A DNA stretch of 48,005 bases from Collinsella aerofaciens (GCF_028209625.1 NZ_JAQLDU010000012.1:1-48005), one strand, 5' to 3'. Shown: positions 14,131-23,808, counted from the stretch's first letter. Notes: a model not told the origin generated them from the letters alone. Made by a program: numbers and translations.

Positions 14131-17100
14131 CTACTTGGCCTTGCTGCGACGATGGAAGAAAGCGCCGATCGCGGCGATGATGGCGCCGAGACCACCGACG
14201 GTCACGACGGTCGCCGCCGTCTGGTCGCCGGTATTGGGGATCGCCGAACCGTTCTTCTTGCTGCCCTGGGCCTTGTCGCCTGCGGGCTTGCCCGCCTGGT
14301 TGCCGCCGTTCGAGCCATTGCCGGAACCCTGGTTGCCCGAGCCGCCCTGGTTGCCGGAGTCGGCATCCCTGAGGCTCTCAATGGCCAGCTTGAGCTGGTC
14401 ATAGGCCGCCTGGAGCTGGGTGTCGGAAGCATTCTCATCACCCAAGATGTCCTCGGCGTAGGTAATGGCATCCGTCAGGGCCTTGACAGACTCGTCCGTC
14501 TTGCCCCTGGTGTCAGTCTCCTTCGCCTGCTTGACCAGGGCCTTGAGCTGCTTCTTAGTCGGATTCTCGACCGGGACCACCGGGGTCTTCTCGAGCGCGC
14601 CGCGGGCGCTCTCGAGCGCCCTGAGCGCCTGGTCGACCTCGTCCTGCGTGGCGTCCTCATCGCTCAAGATGGCGCGGGCGCTCGCCAGGGCGTTCTCGAG
14701 CGCCGTCCAGGAGGCCTCGGTGTAGTCACCGGCCTTGAGGTCGCCGGCAGCAACCTCGGCATCAACCTTTTCGATCGCGGTAGCGAGATCATCCTTCGCC
14801 ACCGGATCGGGGACGGCCGTACCGTAGAACTTGAGCTCCGCCATGCTGCAGTAGGCATCAACGTCGCCACCGCCGGCGTGAATCACCTTGACGGTCACGT
14901 AGCGACCGCGCGCGGCGCCAAAGCTCATCTGCTTCCAGTCGCCACGGTCGGTGAGCACGCGGCCGTCGTTGTCGAAGGCGAACGTACCCATCGACGCGGC
15001 GGTGCCCATCTCATAACCGTCGGCAGTGTCGGAGACCAGTATCTCGGCCTCGAAGATATCGCCGTTAGTGCCGCCGTCCTGGCGCGGCAGGAATGTAACG
15101 TCGGTGAGATCGTAGTCGCGGCCCAGGTCGACACTCAGATACTGGGGCATACCGGTCCCATGGGCCCAGTCGCTGTGCCAAAGCGTCCGCTCGTCGCCGT
15201 CGAGAGCGTTGACGGCGTTGCTGCCCTCGTAGTCGGCCTCACTCGAGAAGTCGGCCACCTTGACGTTCTTGCGGTTCTCGGGCGTGTTGATGAGGATCTT
15301 CTCATCGACAGGGCGCATCTTGAGGCCGTCGATTGCCTTCTCGATCTTGGCAGTGGCGTCTGCGACATCCTTCTTGCTATAGCTGCCCTGGCCGCTGTCG
15401 AGGAGCTTCCGAGCCGCCTCGACCGCAGTGGTGAGAGCTGCATAGGAATCCTTGGTGTAGACGGACTCGCTGTAGCCCGCGGCCTTGGAAAGCGCTGCCA
15501 CGAGCGCAGAGGTATCGACACCAGCCTTGACCTCGACCTCATAGGATGCGGTCTTGGAGGGGTCGAGTACCGACGCCACCGTGATCTTTGCCTTGCCGGC
15601 CTTGTTGGCACGCAGGTAGTAGCTCACGCTATCGCCAGCCTGAACAGCGGAGACGCTTACCACAGAGGGGTCGGAGCTCTCGACCGTCACATAGGGGTAG
15701 CCAGCGCTCTCAGGCGTAGCCTTGGCGTCGACGGGCGTAATGTCGCCTTCAAAGAACTCGGTCTGGTTCTTGCCTAGCTCGACACCCTCGATGGCCTCGA
15801 CACCCTGCGTGTAGTTGAAGTTGACCTCACGCAGTGTGAGCATCTGGTCACCCGATGCCTCAAGCGGCGTGACCTCGACCTTGGTCGCCTTCTTGCCCTT
15901 GTTCTCGGCAGAGAGGTCAAAGGCGTAGCGAGCCAGGAAGGAATCGTACTCCCCGCCCGCGAACTCTTGGATCGAGCCATCCTCGAACGTCACGACGGCC
16001 TTGATCTTCTGTACGGTTCCGTTGCCGCCGTTGCGGTTAACGACCTCGACGCTATCGAGTTTCGACGGCGTCTTAAATGCGAATGTCATCGTGGTGGGAA
16101 GCTTCACGTAACTCGGTAGCTTACCCTCGCTGTCCCAGTTGCCACTCCAGTTCCACAGGAACTCAAAGCCGTTGTCGCCCTCGTTATTATCGAACAGCGC
16201 GTTATAGCTCTTCTGCTGGATAAGTTTCTCGACGTTGGTCCCGTCGTCGGTCGTGAGCTCATCGTTGGTCATCGTGATGTTGAAGGCATCCTGGGCGTAC
16301 TCGGCGACCGTTGGCTGAGGAACGTCCGGCATCGTCACCGTGCCGTCGCTCGCAAACTCAAGTGCGTCGCATGCCGGGCCGATAAGCCAAGATGTCGAGG
16401 GCAGTTCGACCTTTCCAGCGGTCTTGGCCTTGAGCTTGAAACTCGCCACCGCGCCAGTACCGTTGTAGAGCTTGCCATCGCCGCGGTTGGCAAAGGCGAG
16501 ATTGATAGTCTGCGTTCCGTCCACGAACTGGACCTTCTCGCGAGACAGGTTCTCCATGCCGGCAGTCGAGCCGTCCTGCGCGATGCTCTCGGACACAAAC
16601 TCGAACTGGTCGCTCTTGAAGTTGACGAGGGCGCCCAGGGCGTTGACGTTCTTGGCGTCGGCCGCATAGACATCAACGGTGATCTCATCACCGGCCTCGA
16701 CCTCGGTCTTGCTCGGAATCACCGCGAGCGAACCTGCGACCTTGCCCTTTTGTTTAGTGCCGCCGTCAAGACCCGCCATGGTGAACGAGTAATCGTAGAC
16801 GTCGTAAACGCCGTTATCGTTGAGGTCGGCGAAGTGGTCGCGGATCTGCGAACCGAACGTCGGGGTATCGGGCTCGCGATTCTCGAGGCCCAGATAGTTC
16901 TTCATGTTGGAGTAGTCTCCGTCGGAGATCGTGGCCTTGTTGAGGTTGGAGCCCACGGCGAAGCCATCCGTGCCGTCGGTCTTGTAGATGGCAATCTCGG
17001 ACGCGGAGAAGAAATTGCCGACCGAGGCGAGCGGTGTCATGCGCACGTAACGGGCGGCCACGGTGCCGTCAAACGCTACCGTCTTACAATCAGCGGAACG

Positions 17101-20100
17101 TGCCCAATCGACCTCCTGGCTCGTCCAGTGGACGCCATCGAGACTCGTCTCAACACGCATCTTGGTCACGGTGCCGTTGCCGGCGTCATCGCGCGGATAG
17201 TACTCGAGCTTATCGAGCTTGTAAGCGCGTCCATAGTCAACGGTAAGCGCCTTGCCCAGATCGTTGCCACCGGAGTGGAAACCGCCGTCGCCCGACTGGA
17301 ACTCATGGTCGAAGGCGAGCTCGGCCTTATGGCTGCCGTAAAGTGAGCCCTCCCAGGTGATTTCCTCGGCGTCGGGGACGTTCCGCCACGGATCGAGTGC
17401 GGAGTTCGCCTCGAGCACATCGCTCCAGGCGGAGTAACCTTCGGCGTTGCGCGAACGAATCTGGTAGGTGTGCTTGCTATTGTAGGCGAGGTCGGTGTGC
17501 GTGAACTCGGCCGCATCACCCACGGCAAACACAGTGCCGTCGACCTTAAGGTCGTAGGAGGTAGCACCATCGACCTTTCCCCAGGTGAGCTTGATGCTCG
17601 TTGGGGTCGTGGCGTCCTCGGGGGCAGCAAGGTTCGTGGGTGCGGAGAGGTTCTCGTTGAGGCGATCGGCTGTGAGCGTGGCGTCGGCGTTCACGAAACC
17701 GCCCAGCTCAAGCGTCTGCGCCGCTGCAGCAACATCGGTCTTCGCGAACTTGACGTAGACCTTGGGGTTCGTGGTGATCTTGGTGTTGTTGAAGCTCTCG
17801 CCCTGCTCGGCCTCGGTGCCGTCCGCATCGCTGCCGTAGTGGTTGAGGTTGGGGGTCTCGCTGTAGAAGTAGACCGCCTGGCCGGCCTCGGGGGTCGCGG
17901 CGTCAAAGGTCTCCTGCGAGTCGACCTCAACCACGTTGAGTGCGGATCCGCCGTTCTTGGCGACAACGCTCGTGGGCTTGGCGGACACATTGGCCACGAA
18001 GGTCGTGGTGCGGTTGGAGTCGTAGCCGTTGTAGCCGCCCTGCGAGGCCTCGGCGGTAAAGGTCGCGGTGCCGCCTGCGGCCTTGGAGCTGTAGACGGTG
18101 CTCACATGCTCACCGTAGGAGATATTGTCGCTCGTGCCGTAGGAATCGTCCTCAGTCGTGTTGTTTTCGATGGAGGAGCCGTCGTCCTCGTACTGCGTAA
18201 AGGTGCCGTCGCCCTCGGTGGCGAAGAACTCGACGATACGCTGACTGCGGTCGGTACCCTTGGTGTTGGTGTCGCTCACTGCCTCGGGGTTGTTGTTCTC
18301 GGCGTACATCGGCACGATAGCGTTGGCCTTCACAAACAGCGGCAGCTTCCAAAGCGGAGCCTCGTAGTTGTTGAGAACCTGGCCGCCGCGATACTGCTTA
18401 CCCGAGAAGTAATCGATCCAGATGGTGGGATTCTCGTCGGTGCCGTAGTTGGGGAGGTAAATCCCATTGCGAATGTCGTTGCCGTTCTCGTCTGCCTGGG
18501 TATCCTGATACACCGGTGCCACTAGGAAGTTCTCACCGAACATATACTGGTACTGCGTCGAAGTGCTTGCGGCGTACTCGGAGTTGTCGGAAAGCAGCAT
18601 GGCGCGGATCATGGGCAGGCCGGCATCGCCGTTACCCGTGTCGATGTTGGCCGCCGAGGCCGCGCTCGTGTAGATATAGGGCATGAGCTGCGCCTTGAGC
18701 TTGAGGTAGAAGCGCGAGATGCCTGTGTAGGGATCGCCGTGCGTCATGGGCGATTTACGGTAGGTGCCCCAACCGTCCATGTCAAGCATAGAGGGCGTGA
18801 ACGTCTTCCACTGGTAGTCACGCGCAGAGATGATGGGGTCGCCGCCAAAGATGCCATCCATGTCGGAGCCGATGTTGGGGTTGCCCGAAAGACTCTGACC
18901 GATATACGTGGGGATATGGAAGCGAATGTACTCCCAGTTACCGCCATACTGGTCGCCGGTCCAAATGCCACCAAAGCGCTGCGTGCCGGCCCAACCATCG
19001 AGCGTGATGATGTTGGGGCGCTTGTTAGCGCCGGTCGTCACCGTGTCATAAGCTGTCTTGATGCCATTAAGACCAAAGGAGTAGCCAGATCCAACCCAGG
19101 CAACGTCGGTCTTAAGGGTAGTGATGCCTCCCGTCTTGACCTCGGCGTCGAAGTCGCGAAGCAGATGCCACGGGGTCTCGGAGTTGCTGTCGGGCTCAAG
19201 GTTGGACTGGGTCCACAAGCCCGTGTTCACACCCTTGGAGTTGGCATACTCGGTGAACTTCTTAAGGTTGTCGACATTGGCACGCACGGCGTTAAGACGG
19301 TCAGCCGAGCTCGTTCCGTCGGAGTTGACGCCGCCGGTCTTGTAGTAACCGTTCTGGCCATAGCCGGCGCCGTAGCCGTCGTTCGGCAGGAACCAACCGA
19401 GCGGCATGTCGTTGTCCTCGTAGTCATCGATAACCTGCCGAGCAGAGAACTGGCGGTCGAAATCGGTCGCTTTCATGTTCTCGGTATCAACCGAAGGGCC
19501 CTCACCGTTGAGCGTCTCGGCCGCAAGTGTGCCGTCGAGCTTGTAGCCCGTCGACATGCCAGACTCGTACTTAACGTCGCCCTTCTCGCTCGAGGACTTG
19601 CTGCCCTTGGTCTCCCACTTCTTTTGACCCGAGGTCGTTGACCAGCCATCACGGTTATAGGCATTAAGATGACCAAGGTAGAACCCGTATTCGGGCAGCA
19701 GTACCGGGTTACCGGTCACCTTGTAGTAGTCCTGCAGCATCTCGGTTGCCACGTTCGAAGCGCCCTCGTTGGTCGCCACGAAGTAGTAGGCATCAAACTC
19801 ATTCTCGCTGTGCAAAGTCGTGACCGTCGATGAGTCCGTGGACCCGAAGTCGTAGGAACCCTCTGCAAACGTGTTTCGGAGTACGCCGTAGCCGTCACTC
19901 GTCCAATAAAACGGGTTGGGCGAGGCAACGCCGCCATCGGTCCAGTTGTTCGTGTTGGAGATGGCGATGGTCTGGTTGGTGTGCAGGAAGCGTCCGTTCT
20001 GGGTGCCGCCGCCAAAGAAGTTCTCGGACTTCTCCTTGGCGAGCGTCTGGACGGTACCCTTCTTATCAAGGTCGAGGGACGCGGACTCGGAAACCACGAC

Positions 20101-20544
20101 ACGGTCGCCTGACTTGATACTCATCTTGCCAGTCGCCTTGTCCAGGATCACGGTCGCCTTTCCGCCGGTGATCTCGATAGCGTCGCCCTTGTCGGCAACC
20201 GTCGCACTCGGCTTGCTGTAGGTGTCCGAGGTATCGGGCTGAGCCTGGATCTTAGCCGTGTGGGACTTACTGCGCGGTGTGGCGTAATCGGAAAACTCAC
20301 CCTTGGGGTCGACGTTATAACGGAAAATACCGTCCTCGAGGAACGTAATACGGCCCTTGATGCCGTCAGCGAAATCGATGTCGACGACATTCGAGGCAGA
20401 CTGGGACACGGTCGCCGAGTCGACGCCCTTGAGTGGCGTGGCAATCGCCTGCTGGGGATTGGCAAACACGAGCGTCGCTGCAGTGGCAACGAGGACCGCG
20501 CTTCCCTTCACCCACCGTTTCGTAAAAATGGAATTCCTGCGCAT
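14131..20544 (-). CDS. Cell-wall-anchored multidomain GH31 glycoside hydrolase
   Basis: 2137 residues. A signal peptide (1-35) is followed by a GH31 module to about 750: the likely nucleophile is Asp480 in LKTDVAWVGSGYSFG and the acid/base Asp531 in GGIWTGDQYGGNWEY. After a DUF5110-like region come FN3 (about 963-1050), an F5/8C module (1060-1186), a dockerin-like segment (1195-1260, DLNDNGVYDVYDYS), a cohesin-like module (1262-1405), a carbohydrate-binding-like module (1423-1580), an Ig-like domain (1583-1672), a FIVAR-like helical segment, a second F5/8C (1746-1910), two FIVAR-like repeats and a Gly/Asn linker. The end is a sortase signal, IPNTGD at about 2100, a hydrophobic helix and HRRSKAK. 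It should cleave an alpha-linked glycan at the cell surface. The substrate is not readable; alpha-GalNAc on mucin is one possibility given the PTS locus upstream. AGAAAGGAG precedes the ATG. Confidence 0.93.
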   Translation of the reverse strand: MRRNSIFTKRWVKGSAVLVATAATLVFANPQQAIATPLKGVDSATVSQSASNVVDIDFADGIKGRITFLEDGIFRYNVDPKGEFSDYATPRSKSHTAKIQAQPDTSDTYSKPSATVADKGDAIEITGGKATVILDKATGKMSIKSGDRVVVSESASLDLDKKGTVQTLAKEKSENFFGGGTQNGRFLHTNQTIAISNTNNWTDGGVASPNPFYWTSDGYGVLRNTFAEGSYDFGSTDSSTVTTLHSENEFDAYYFVATNEGASNVATEMLQDYYKVTGNPVLLPEYGFYLGHLNAYNRDGWSTTSGQKKWETKGSKSSSEKGDVKYESGMSTGYKLDGTLAAETLNGEGPSVDTENMKATDFDRQFSARQVIDDYEDNDMPLGWFLPNDGYGAGYGQNGYYKTGGVNSDGTSSADRLNAVRANVDNLKKFTEYANSKGVNTGLWTQSNLEPDSNSETPWHLLRDFDAEVKTGGITTLKTDVAWVGSGYSFGLNGIKTAYDTVTTGANKRPNIITLDGWAGTQRFGGIWTGDQYGGNWEYIRFHIPTYIGQSLSGNPNIGSDMDGIFGGDPIISARDYQWKTFTPSMLDMDGWGTYRKSPMTHGDPYTGISRFYLKLKAQLMPYIYTSAASAANIDTGNGDAGLPMIRAMLLSDNSEYAASTSTQYQYMFGENFLVAPVYQDTQADENGNDIRNGIYLPNYGTDENPTIWIDYFSGKQYRGGQVLNNYEAPLWKLPLFVKANAIVPMYAENNNPEAVSDTNTKGTDRSQRIVEFFATEGDGTFTQYEDDGSSIENNTTEDDSYGTSDNISYGEHVSTVYSSKAAGGTATFTAEASQGGYNGYDSNRTTTFVANVSAKPTSVVAKNGGSALNVVEVDSQETFDAATPEAGQAVYFYSETPNLNHYGSDADGTEAEQGESFNNTKITTNPKVYVKFAKTDVAAAAQTLELGGFVNADATLTADRLNENLSAPTNLAAPEDATTPTSIKLTWGKVDGATSYDLKVDGTVFAVGDAAEFTHTDLAYNSKHTYQIRSRNAEGYSAWSDVLEANSALDPWRNVPDAEEITWEGSLYGSHKAELAFDHEFQSGDGGFHSGGNDLGKALTVDYGRAYKLDKLEYYPRDDAGNGTVTKMRVETSLDGVHWTSQEVDWARSADCKTVAFDGTVAARYVRMTPLASVGNFFSASEIAIYKTDGTDGFAVGSNLNKATISDGDYSNMKNYLGLENREPDTPTFGSQIRDHFADLNDNGVYDVYDYSFTMAGLDGGTKQKGKVAGSLAVIPSKTEVEAGDEITVDVYAADAKNVNALGALVNFKSDQFEFVSESIAQDGSTAGMENLSREKVQFVDGTQTINLAFANRGDGKLYNGTGAVASFKLKAKTAGKVELPSTSWLIGPACDALEFASDGTVTMPDVPQPTVAEYAQDAFNITMTNDELTTDDGTNVEKLIQQKSYNALFDNNEGDNGFEFLWNWSGNWDSEGKLPSYVKLPTTMTFAFKTPSKLDSVEVVNRNGGNGTVQKIKAVVTFEDGSIQEFAGGEYDSFLARYAFDLSAENKGKKATKVEVTPLEASGDQMLTLREVNFNYTQGVEAIEGVELGKNQTEFFEGDITPVDAKATPESAGYPYVTVESSDPSVVSVSAVQAGDSVSYYLRANKAGKAKITVASVLDPSKTASYEVEVKAGVDTSALVAALSKAAGYSESVYTKDSYAALTTAVEAARKLLDSGQGSYSKKDVADATAKIEKAIDGLKMRPVDEKILINTPENRKNVKVADFSSEADYEGSNAVNALDGDERTLWHSDWAHGTGMPQYLSVDLGRDYDLTDVTFLPRQDGGTNGDIFEAEILVSDTADGYEMGTAASMGTFAFDNDGRVLTDRGDWKQMSFGAARGRYVTVKVIHAGGGDVDAYCSMAELKFYGTAVPDPVAKDDLATAIEKVDAEVAAGDLKAGDYTEASWTALENALASARAILSDEDATQDEVDQALRALESARGALEKTPVVPVENPTKKQLKALVKQAKETDTRGKTDESVKALTDAITYAEDILGDENASDTQLQAAYDQLKLAIESLRDADSGNQGGSGNQGSGNGSNGGNQAGKPAGDKAQGSKKNGSAIPNTGDQTAATVVTVGGLGAIIAAIGAFFHRRSKAK

Positions 20545-20620
20545 CTGGTCTCCTTTCTTCCGACATGCTGAGGTGCCGAGGACGCCCCCCCGGCAGCATG
20601 GGAAAACGTATCAAACGGAG

Positions 20621-20632
20621 ATGTTCGGTACA
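20621..20632 (-). promoter_or_regulatory. Shared 12-mer in the GH31 promoter region
   Basis: TGTACCGAACAT on the minus strand, 77-88 nt upstream of the GH31 start codon. The same 12-mer occurs at 24954-24965, 71-82 nt upstream of the PTS IIA start, where it overlaps a possible -35. It could be a common regulator site or promoter element. Confidence 0.45.
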
Positions 20633-20868
20633 TTCCGCACAATGGGGGCCACCCGTTACCAAGGGGCCAACTGGTAGTAACCAGATAGCCACCTACTAGG
20701 TCATATCAACATATGGGAGCACTTGCGCACCCAAGTTCGGAATTCTCCCAGCGGCAGTAAAATAAGCGTCAACGGCAAGGTGGGCTTAATAAGCCATACC
20801 AATTGGTTCTTCAGTCAAATACCAATCTAGCAAAAATGTACTGTTTATCTGGTATTACACAGACCATA

Positions 20869-20914
20869 CCTTTCCCTCGGGAACTGGGCTTCGCGAAGTT
20901 TTCCGAGGGAAAGG
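20869..20914. repeat. Family B foldback repeat, copy B1
   Basis: Arms CCTTTCCCTCGG (20869-20880) and CCGAGGGAAAGG (20903-20914) pair perfectly (12 bp) around a 22-nt loop containing AACTGGGCTTCGCGAAGTT, itself partly palindromic. The loop matches that of the element at 26114-26157 (opposite orientation) at 20 of 22 positions. The stem differs by one compensated base pair. No good extension of the outer arms is seen in this copy. Confidence 0.82.
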
Positions 20915-21056
20915 CTCAGCCGCCATCCTGCGACCTACCGGGGATTGCCATGACGTACGTTGGCTGATTTGGTTTGGAATGAGATGTTGACGGTGGCTGA
21001 TGGGCACAATTGGCCCGGATGCATTTCAAGATGCACCTAAATGTCTGTCTTTATCC

Positions 21057-21533
21057 TTATAGATTGTCCAGGTAGTCGTCGGCATCATAGGTAAGGCTGT
21101 AGGCTTTATTCAGGATGCGCACGAGCTCCTGGGCATCGTGCTCGCCGAGCGCTGAGAGTTGTTTCGAGAGCGATGCCACACTCTCGGCATTTTTTTTCGC
21201 CGCGAAATCACGGCCTTCCTCGGTGATGCTCACCAGCACACGCCGACGATCGTTTGGATCGGTCCTGCGCTGAACGTAACCCTTGCTCTCGAGTGAATCC
21301 AAGATATGCGACATGCGCGCACGGGAGAATTTCAGCTTCTTGGCAATCTCGGAGGGAATGACATCACCGTCAATACCCGATAGATACTGTAAAACCGGTG
21401 CCTCGCCCACACTGGCGCCGCCGGCAGCACTCAAGGATCCCTTGGCAAGGGAACGTGAGTACACGATCAGTTTTCGAGCGACGTCATCGTAATCCACTGG
21501 GGATATTGTCCTTTGCAACTCTAGAAGGGCCAT
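21057..21533 (-). CDS. MarR family transcriptional regulator
   Basis: A 158-residue winged-helix regulator. The DNA-binding core is visible as IPSEIAKKLKFSRARMSHIL (recognition helix) followed by LESKGYVQRRTDPNDRRRVLVSITEEG, the typical MarR wing. Flanking helices form the dimer interface. It lies immediately upstream of the GH31 gene on the same strand, separated by 512 nt, so it may control that gene or itself. The ligand is unknown. The start is uncertain: no clear ribosome site precedes the ATG at 21533, and a GTG about 13 codons inside (before DYDDVARK) has AAAGGA upstream. Confidence 0.88.
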   Translation of the reverse strand: MALLELQRTISPVDYDDVARKLIVYSRSLAKGSLSAAGGASVGEAPVLQYLSGIDGDVIPSEIAKKLKFSRARMSHILDSLESKGYVQRRTDPNDRRRVLVSITEEGRDFAAKKNAESVASLSKQLSALGEHDAQELVRILNKAYSLTYDADDYLDNL

Positions 21534-21601
21534 AAAACCGTCATTTGCCGTACATTAGTTAACATTCGCAACAATTATTTATGATACCCCAACGCGGAAG
21601 T

Positions 21602-21928
21602 CTATTGCCCGTCCTTCTTGCGTCGCATAAGCTCCTCAACGTCGACACCAGCGGCCTCGAGCATGCGCTCGACATTCTTTTTGGCGTTGGTCGTGCCGAC
21701 CTTAAGCACGATCGAAAGCGGAGTGCCCACCACCAGGCACACGATGCCCACGGGGACACCCCAGCCGGGGCCGCCCTGCATACCCCACATCCCCATCAAA
21801 AAGCCAATCGCCACGAGCGAATAGCCCAGGCGCAGCCAAACATTGAGCCGCTGAATAGCATCGGTCTGCATCTTTGCCTCGCGAATCAAGTCGTCGCGCG
21901 AAAGGTCGTGTCCATGTTTCTCGTGCAT
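21602..21928 (-). CDS. Small two-helix membrane protein of unknown function
   Basis: A 108-residue protein I do not recognise. It has a His-rich, charged N-terminus (MHEKHGHDLSRDDLIREAK), two hydrophobic segments (about 33-50 and 55-75) joined by a GGPGWG turn, and a basic C-terminus (MLEAAGVDVEELMRRKKDG). The start at 21928 is fixed by GAGGAGG five nt upstream; a longer frame exists but has no such site. It lies between the PTS terminator and the MarR gene on the same strand, probably as a single-gene unit. Confidence 0.75.
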   Translation of the reverse strand: MHEKHGHDLSRDDLIREAKMQTDAIQRLNVWLRLGYSLVAIGFLMGMWGMQGGPGWGVPVGIVCLVVGTPLSIVLKVGTTNAKKNVERMLEAAGVDVEELMRRKKDGQ

Positions 21929-22070
21929 ATGGTCCTCCTCGTGCAAAGTGTGCATCATGCGCAAGTGCATCGTTTATCGAATACGTCATCTTTCAAGAGC
22001 AATATAGCGGGTGTCGTGTAGGCGATGGAGGTCGCTGGCCATATTGCCCTTGAAGGGCGGCGTAAAATCA

Positions 22071-22100
22071 GAAGGCCGTGCGGTTGAGGCCGCACGGCCT
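22071..22100 (-). terminator. Terminator of the mannose-family PTS operon
   Basis: A perfect 12-bp stem, AAGGCCGTGCGG (22071-22082) with CCGCACGGCCTT (22089-22100), and a 6-nt loop. On the minus strand it is followed by CTGATTTTACG. It lies 24 nt after the IID stop. Confidence 0.88.
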
Positions 22101-22123
22101 TGCAGGGGGCCAGGGGATGATGA

Positions 22124-22951
22124 CTAGTAGCTCAGCGCCGGATCGAAGAAGCCAATGAGAACGCCCACAAATGCGATCACGACGAGAATCAGCATCATAA
22201 CGATGGGGTTGACCTTCTTCTTGGTCATCATGTACCAGCAGAAGATGATGAAGATCATCGGCAGCAGGTGCGGATAGATGCCATCGAGGGTGTCCTGGAA
22301 CTTACCGCCGCCGGGCAGCACCAGGTTGGGGCTGCAGGTGATGGAGACCCAGGTGGCGCCCACGGCACCGATGACCATGGTACCGACCATCACGATGGAA
22401 TCACGCAGAGCCTTGGCTTTGGGGCCGACGAGGGCCTCGACCGCCTTGCCGCCGAGCTCATAGCCCTGGTTGTAGGCAAAGCGCATGCCAAGGAACATGA
22501 GCAGGTTCCACACGACAATATAGAAGATGGCGCCGAGCGGGGAGCCGCCGGTCGAGAGACCGAGGGCGATACCGAGCAGGATCGGGATCAGGGTACCGAC
22601 GATCAGCGAGTCGCCAAGGCCGGCGAGCGGGCCCATGAGGCCGGCGCGGATGCCGTTGATGGCGTCGTCGTCGATGGCCTCGCCGTTTGCGCGAGCCTCC
22701 TCGAGGCCGGCGGTGACGCCGACAATCATGGTGCCGATCTGCGGCTCGGTGTTGAAGAACGCTGAGTAGGTCTGGAGGGCCTGCTTCTGCTCCTCGGGCG
22801 TGTCGTAGAGCTCCTCGACAATCGGAAGCATGGCGCACAGGTAACCGAAGGTCTGCATGTGCTCCTGCGAGAAGCAGGTCAGGTTGCCATAGGACCAGTT
22901 ACGGAACGACTTGGCAAGCGTTTTCTTAGAGAGCTTTTTCTTCTCTGCCAT
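22124..22951 (-). CDS. PTS mannose/fructose/sorbose-family subunit IID
   Basis: A 275-residue membrane subunit found only in mannose-family PTS. The N-terminal KKTLAKSFRNWSYGNLTCF and the following YLCAMLPIVEELYD are typical, as are the ANGEAIDDDAINGIRAGLMG and GPLAGLGDSLIVGT motifs. Hydrophobic segments and a C-terminal tail follow. With IIC it forms the sugar channel. Its start codon overlaps the IIC stop (TAATG), so the two are translationally coupled. It is last in the operon IIA-IIB-IIC-IID. Confidence 0.95.
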   Translation of the reverse strand: MAEKKKLSKKTLAKSFRNWSYGNLTCFSQEHMQTFGYLCAMLPIVEELYDTPEEQKQALQTYSAFFNTEPQIGTMIVGVTAGLEEARANGEAIDDDAINGIRAGLMGPLAGLGDSLIVGTLIPILLGIALGLSTGGSPLGAIFYIVVWNLLMFLGMRFAYNQGYELGGKAVEALVGPKAKALRDSIVMVGTMVIGAVGATWVSITCSPNLVLPGGGKFQDTLDGIYPHLLPMIFIIFCWYMMTKKKVNPIVMMLILVVIAFVGVLIGFFDPALSY

Positions 22952-23808
22952 TAGATGTCCTCCTCTTCCTCATCATCTGAGCCCGAGGCGATAGCTGCCT
23001 TGGGAGCGTTTGCGAGGTCGATCTTGAGCGAAGCGATCTCATAGTTGATCAGGGCGAAGAAGCAGCCGATGCCGGCAGCGGCAATCAGGTTGCATCCCAT
23101 GACAGCGGACAGGGTGAAGCCGAAGAAGAACGTGAGGAAGTCCGTCGGCTTGGAGATGACCTGCTTGAGCAGGATGGCGATACCGACGGTAGGCAGCAGC
23201 GAGCCGACGGTGAACAGCGTCTTCATCGCGATGCCGTCCATGGGCATGTAGGTCTTCATGAGGTCGACCATGGCGGTGCCGCCCATGGTGATGATGAACG
23301 TCGGGAGGAACGAGCAGACGATGTGACCAATCCAAGGCAGAACGTTGTTGACCAGGTAGAGCTTGTGGAGATCGCCCTTCTCGAGCCACTTCCACCCCAT
23401 GCCCTGCCACACCAGGTTGATGGTGGCGGTGCCATAGAAGAGCACAGTGCCGAGCGTGCCGACGGCGGCACCGAGGGATGCGGCCATGCCGGCAGCCTCA
23501 GCGGAGGCGGGATCGATGCCCGAGTTCTTGATGGCGAGGATCGCCAGCGGGATGCCGATATAGGACACGGCGCGGACGTCGGCGGAGACGGTTCCGCCAG
23601 GGGTCACGAGAGCGATGTAGACAACCTGGATGGCAGCGCCGACGAGGATGCCCGTCTGCATATCGCCCATGATGATGCCGACGACGAGGCCGGCGACCAG
23701 AGGACGACCCAGAGTGTAGTTGCCGATCGTCGTGCCGCCCATGCCAGGCAGTGATGCCAGGCAGGCGAACAGGCCGAACAGCGCGGCTTGGAATGCATTG
23801 ATTGCCAT
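22951..23808 (-). CDS. PTS mannose/fructose/sorbose-family subunit IIC
   Basis: A 285-residue polytopic channel subunit. The opening AALFGLFACLASLPGMGGT and the conserved GRPLVAGLVVGIIMGDMQTG, then TPGGTVSADVRAVSYIGIPL, are diagnostic for mannose-family IIC. It ends in an acidic tail (SDDEEEEDI). Together with IID it imports and hands over a hexose or amino sugar to IIB for phosphorylation. A 72-nt gap separates it from IIB, and it overlaps IID by one base. Confidence 0.95.
   Translation of the reverse strand: MAINAFQAALFGLFACLASLPGMGGTTIGNYTLGRPLVAGLVVGIIMGDMQTGILVGAAIQVVYIALVTPGGTVSADVRAVSYIGIPLAILAIKNSGIDPASAEAAGMAASLGAAVGTLGTVLFYGTATINLVWQGMGWKWLEKGDLHKLYLVNNVLPWIGHIVCSFLPTFIITMGGTAMVDLMKTYMPMDGIAMKTLFTVGSLLPTVGIAILLKQVISKPTDFLTFFFGFTLSAVMGCNLIAAAGIGCFFALINYEIASLKIDLANAPKAAIASGSDDEEEEDI

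Larger units (their letters stand above)
20545..21056. other. 512-nt intergenic region upstream of GH31
   Basis: No gene is seen. Next to the GH31 start is a leader with a possible hairpin (ATGCTGCCG pairing across about 25 nt with CGGCACCTCAGCAT). At 20621-20632 lies ATGTTCGGTACA, shared with the PTS promoter. At 20655-20684 are GTTACC and GGTAGTAAC half-sites that could be an operator. The family B foldback is at 20869-20914. Near 21018-21035 TGCAT and ATGCA form a small palindrome just beyond the MarR stop. The AT-rich stretch 20780-20865 may hold promoter elements. Confidence 0.6.

Noticed and set aside
14122..15777. Long plus-strand open frame opposite the GH31 gene (551 codons)
   Set aside because: It mirrors the high-GC GH31 coding sequence. 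The protein has no domain, and the minus-strand gene with a signal peptide, catalytic motifs and a sorting signal clearly owns this DNA.
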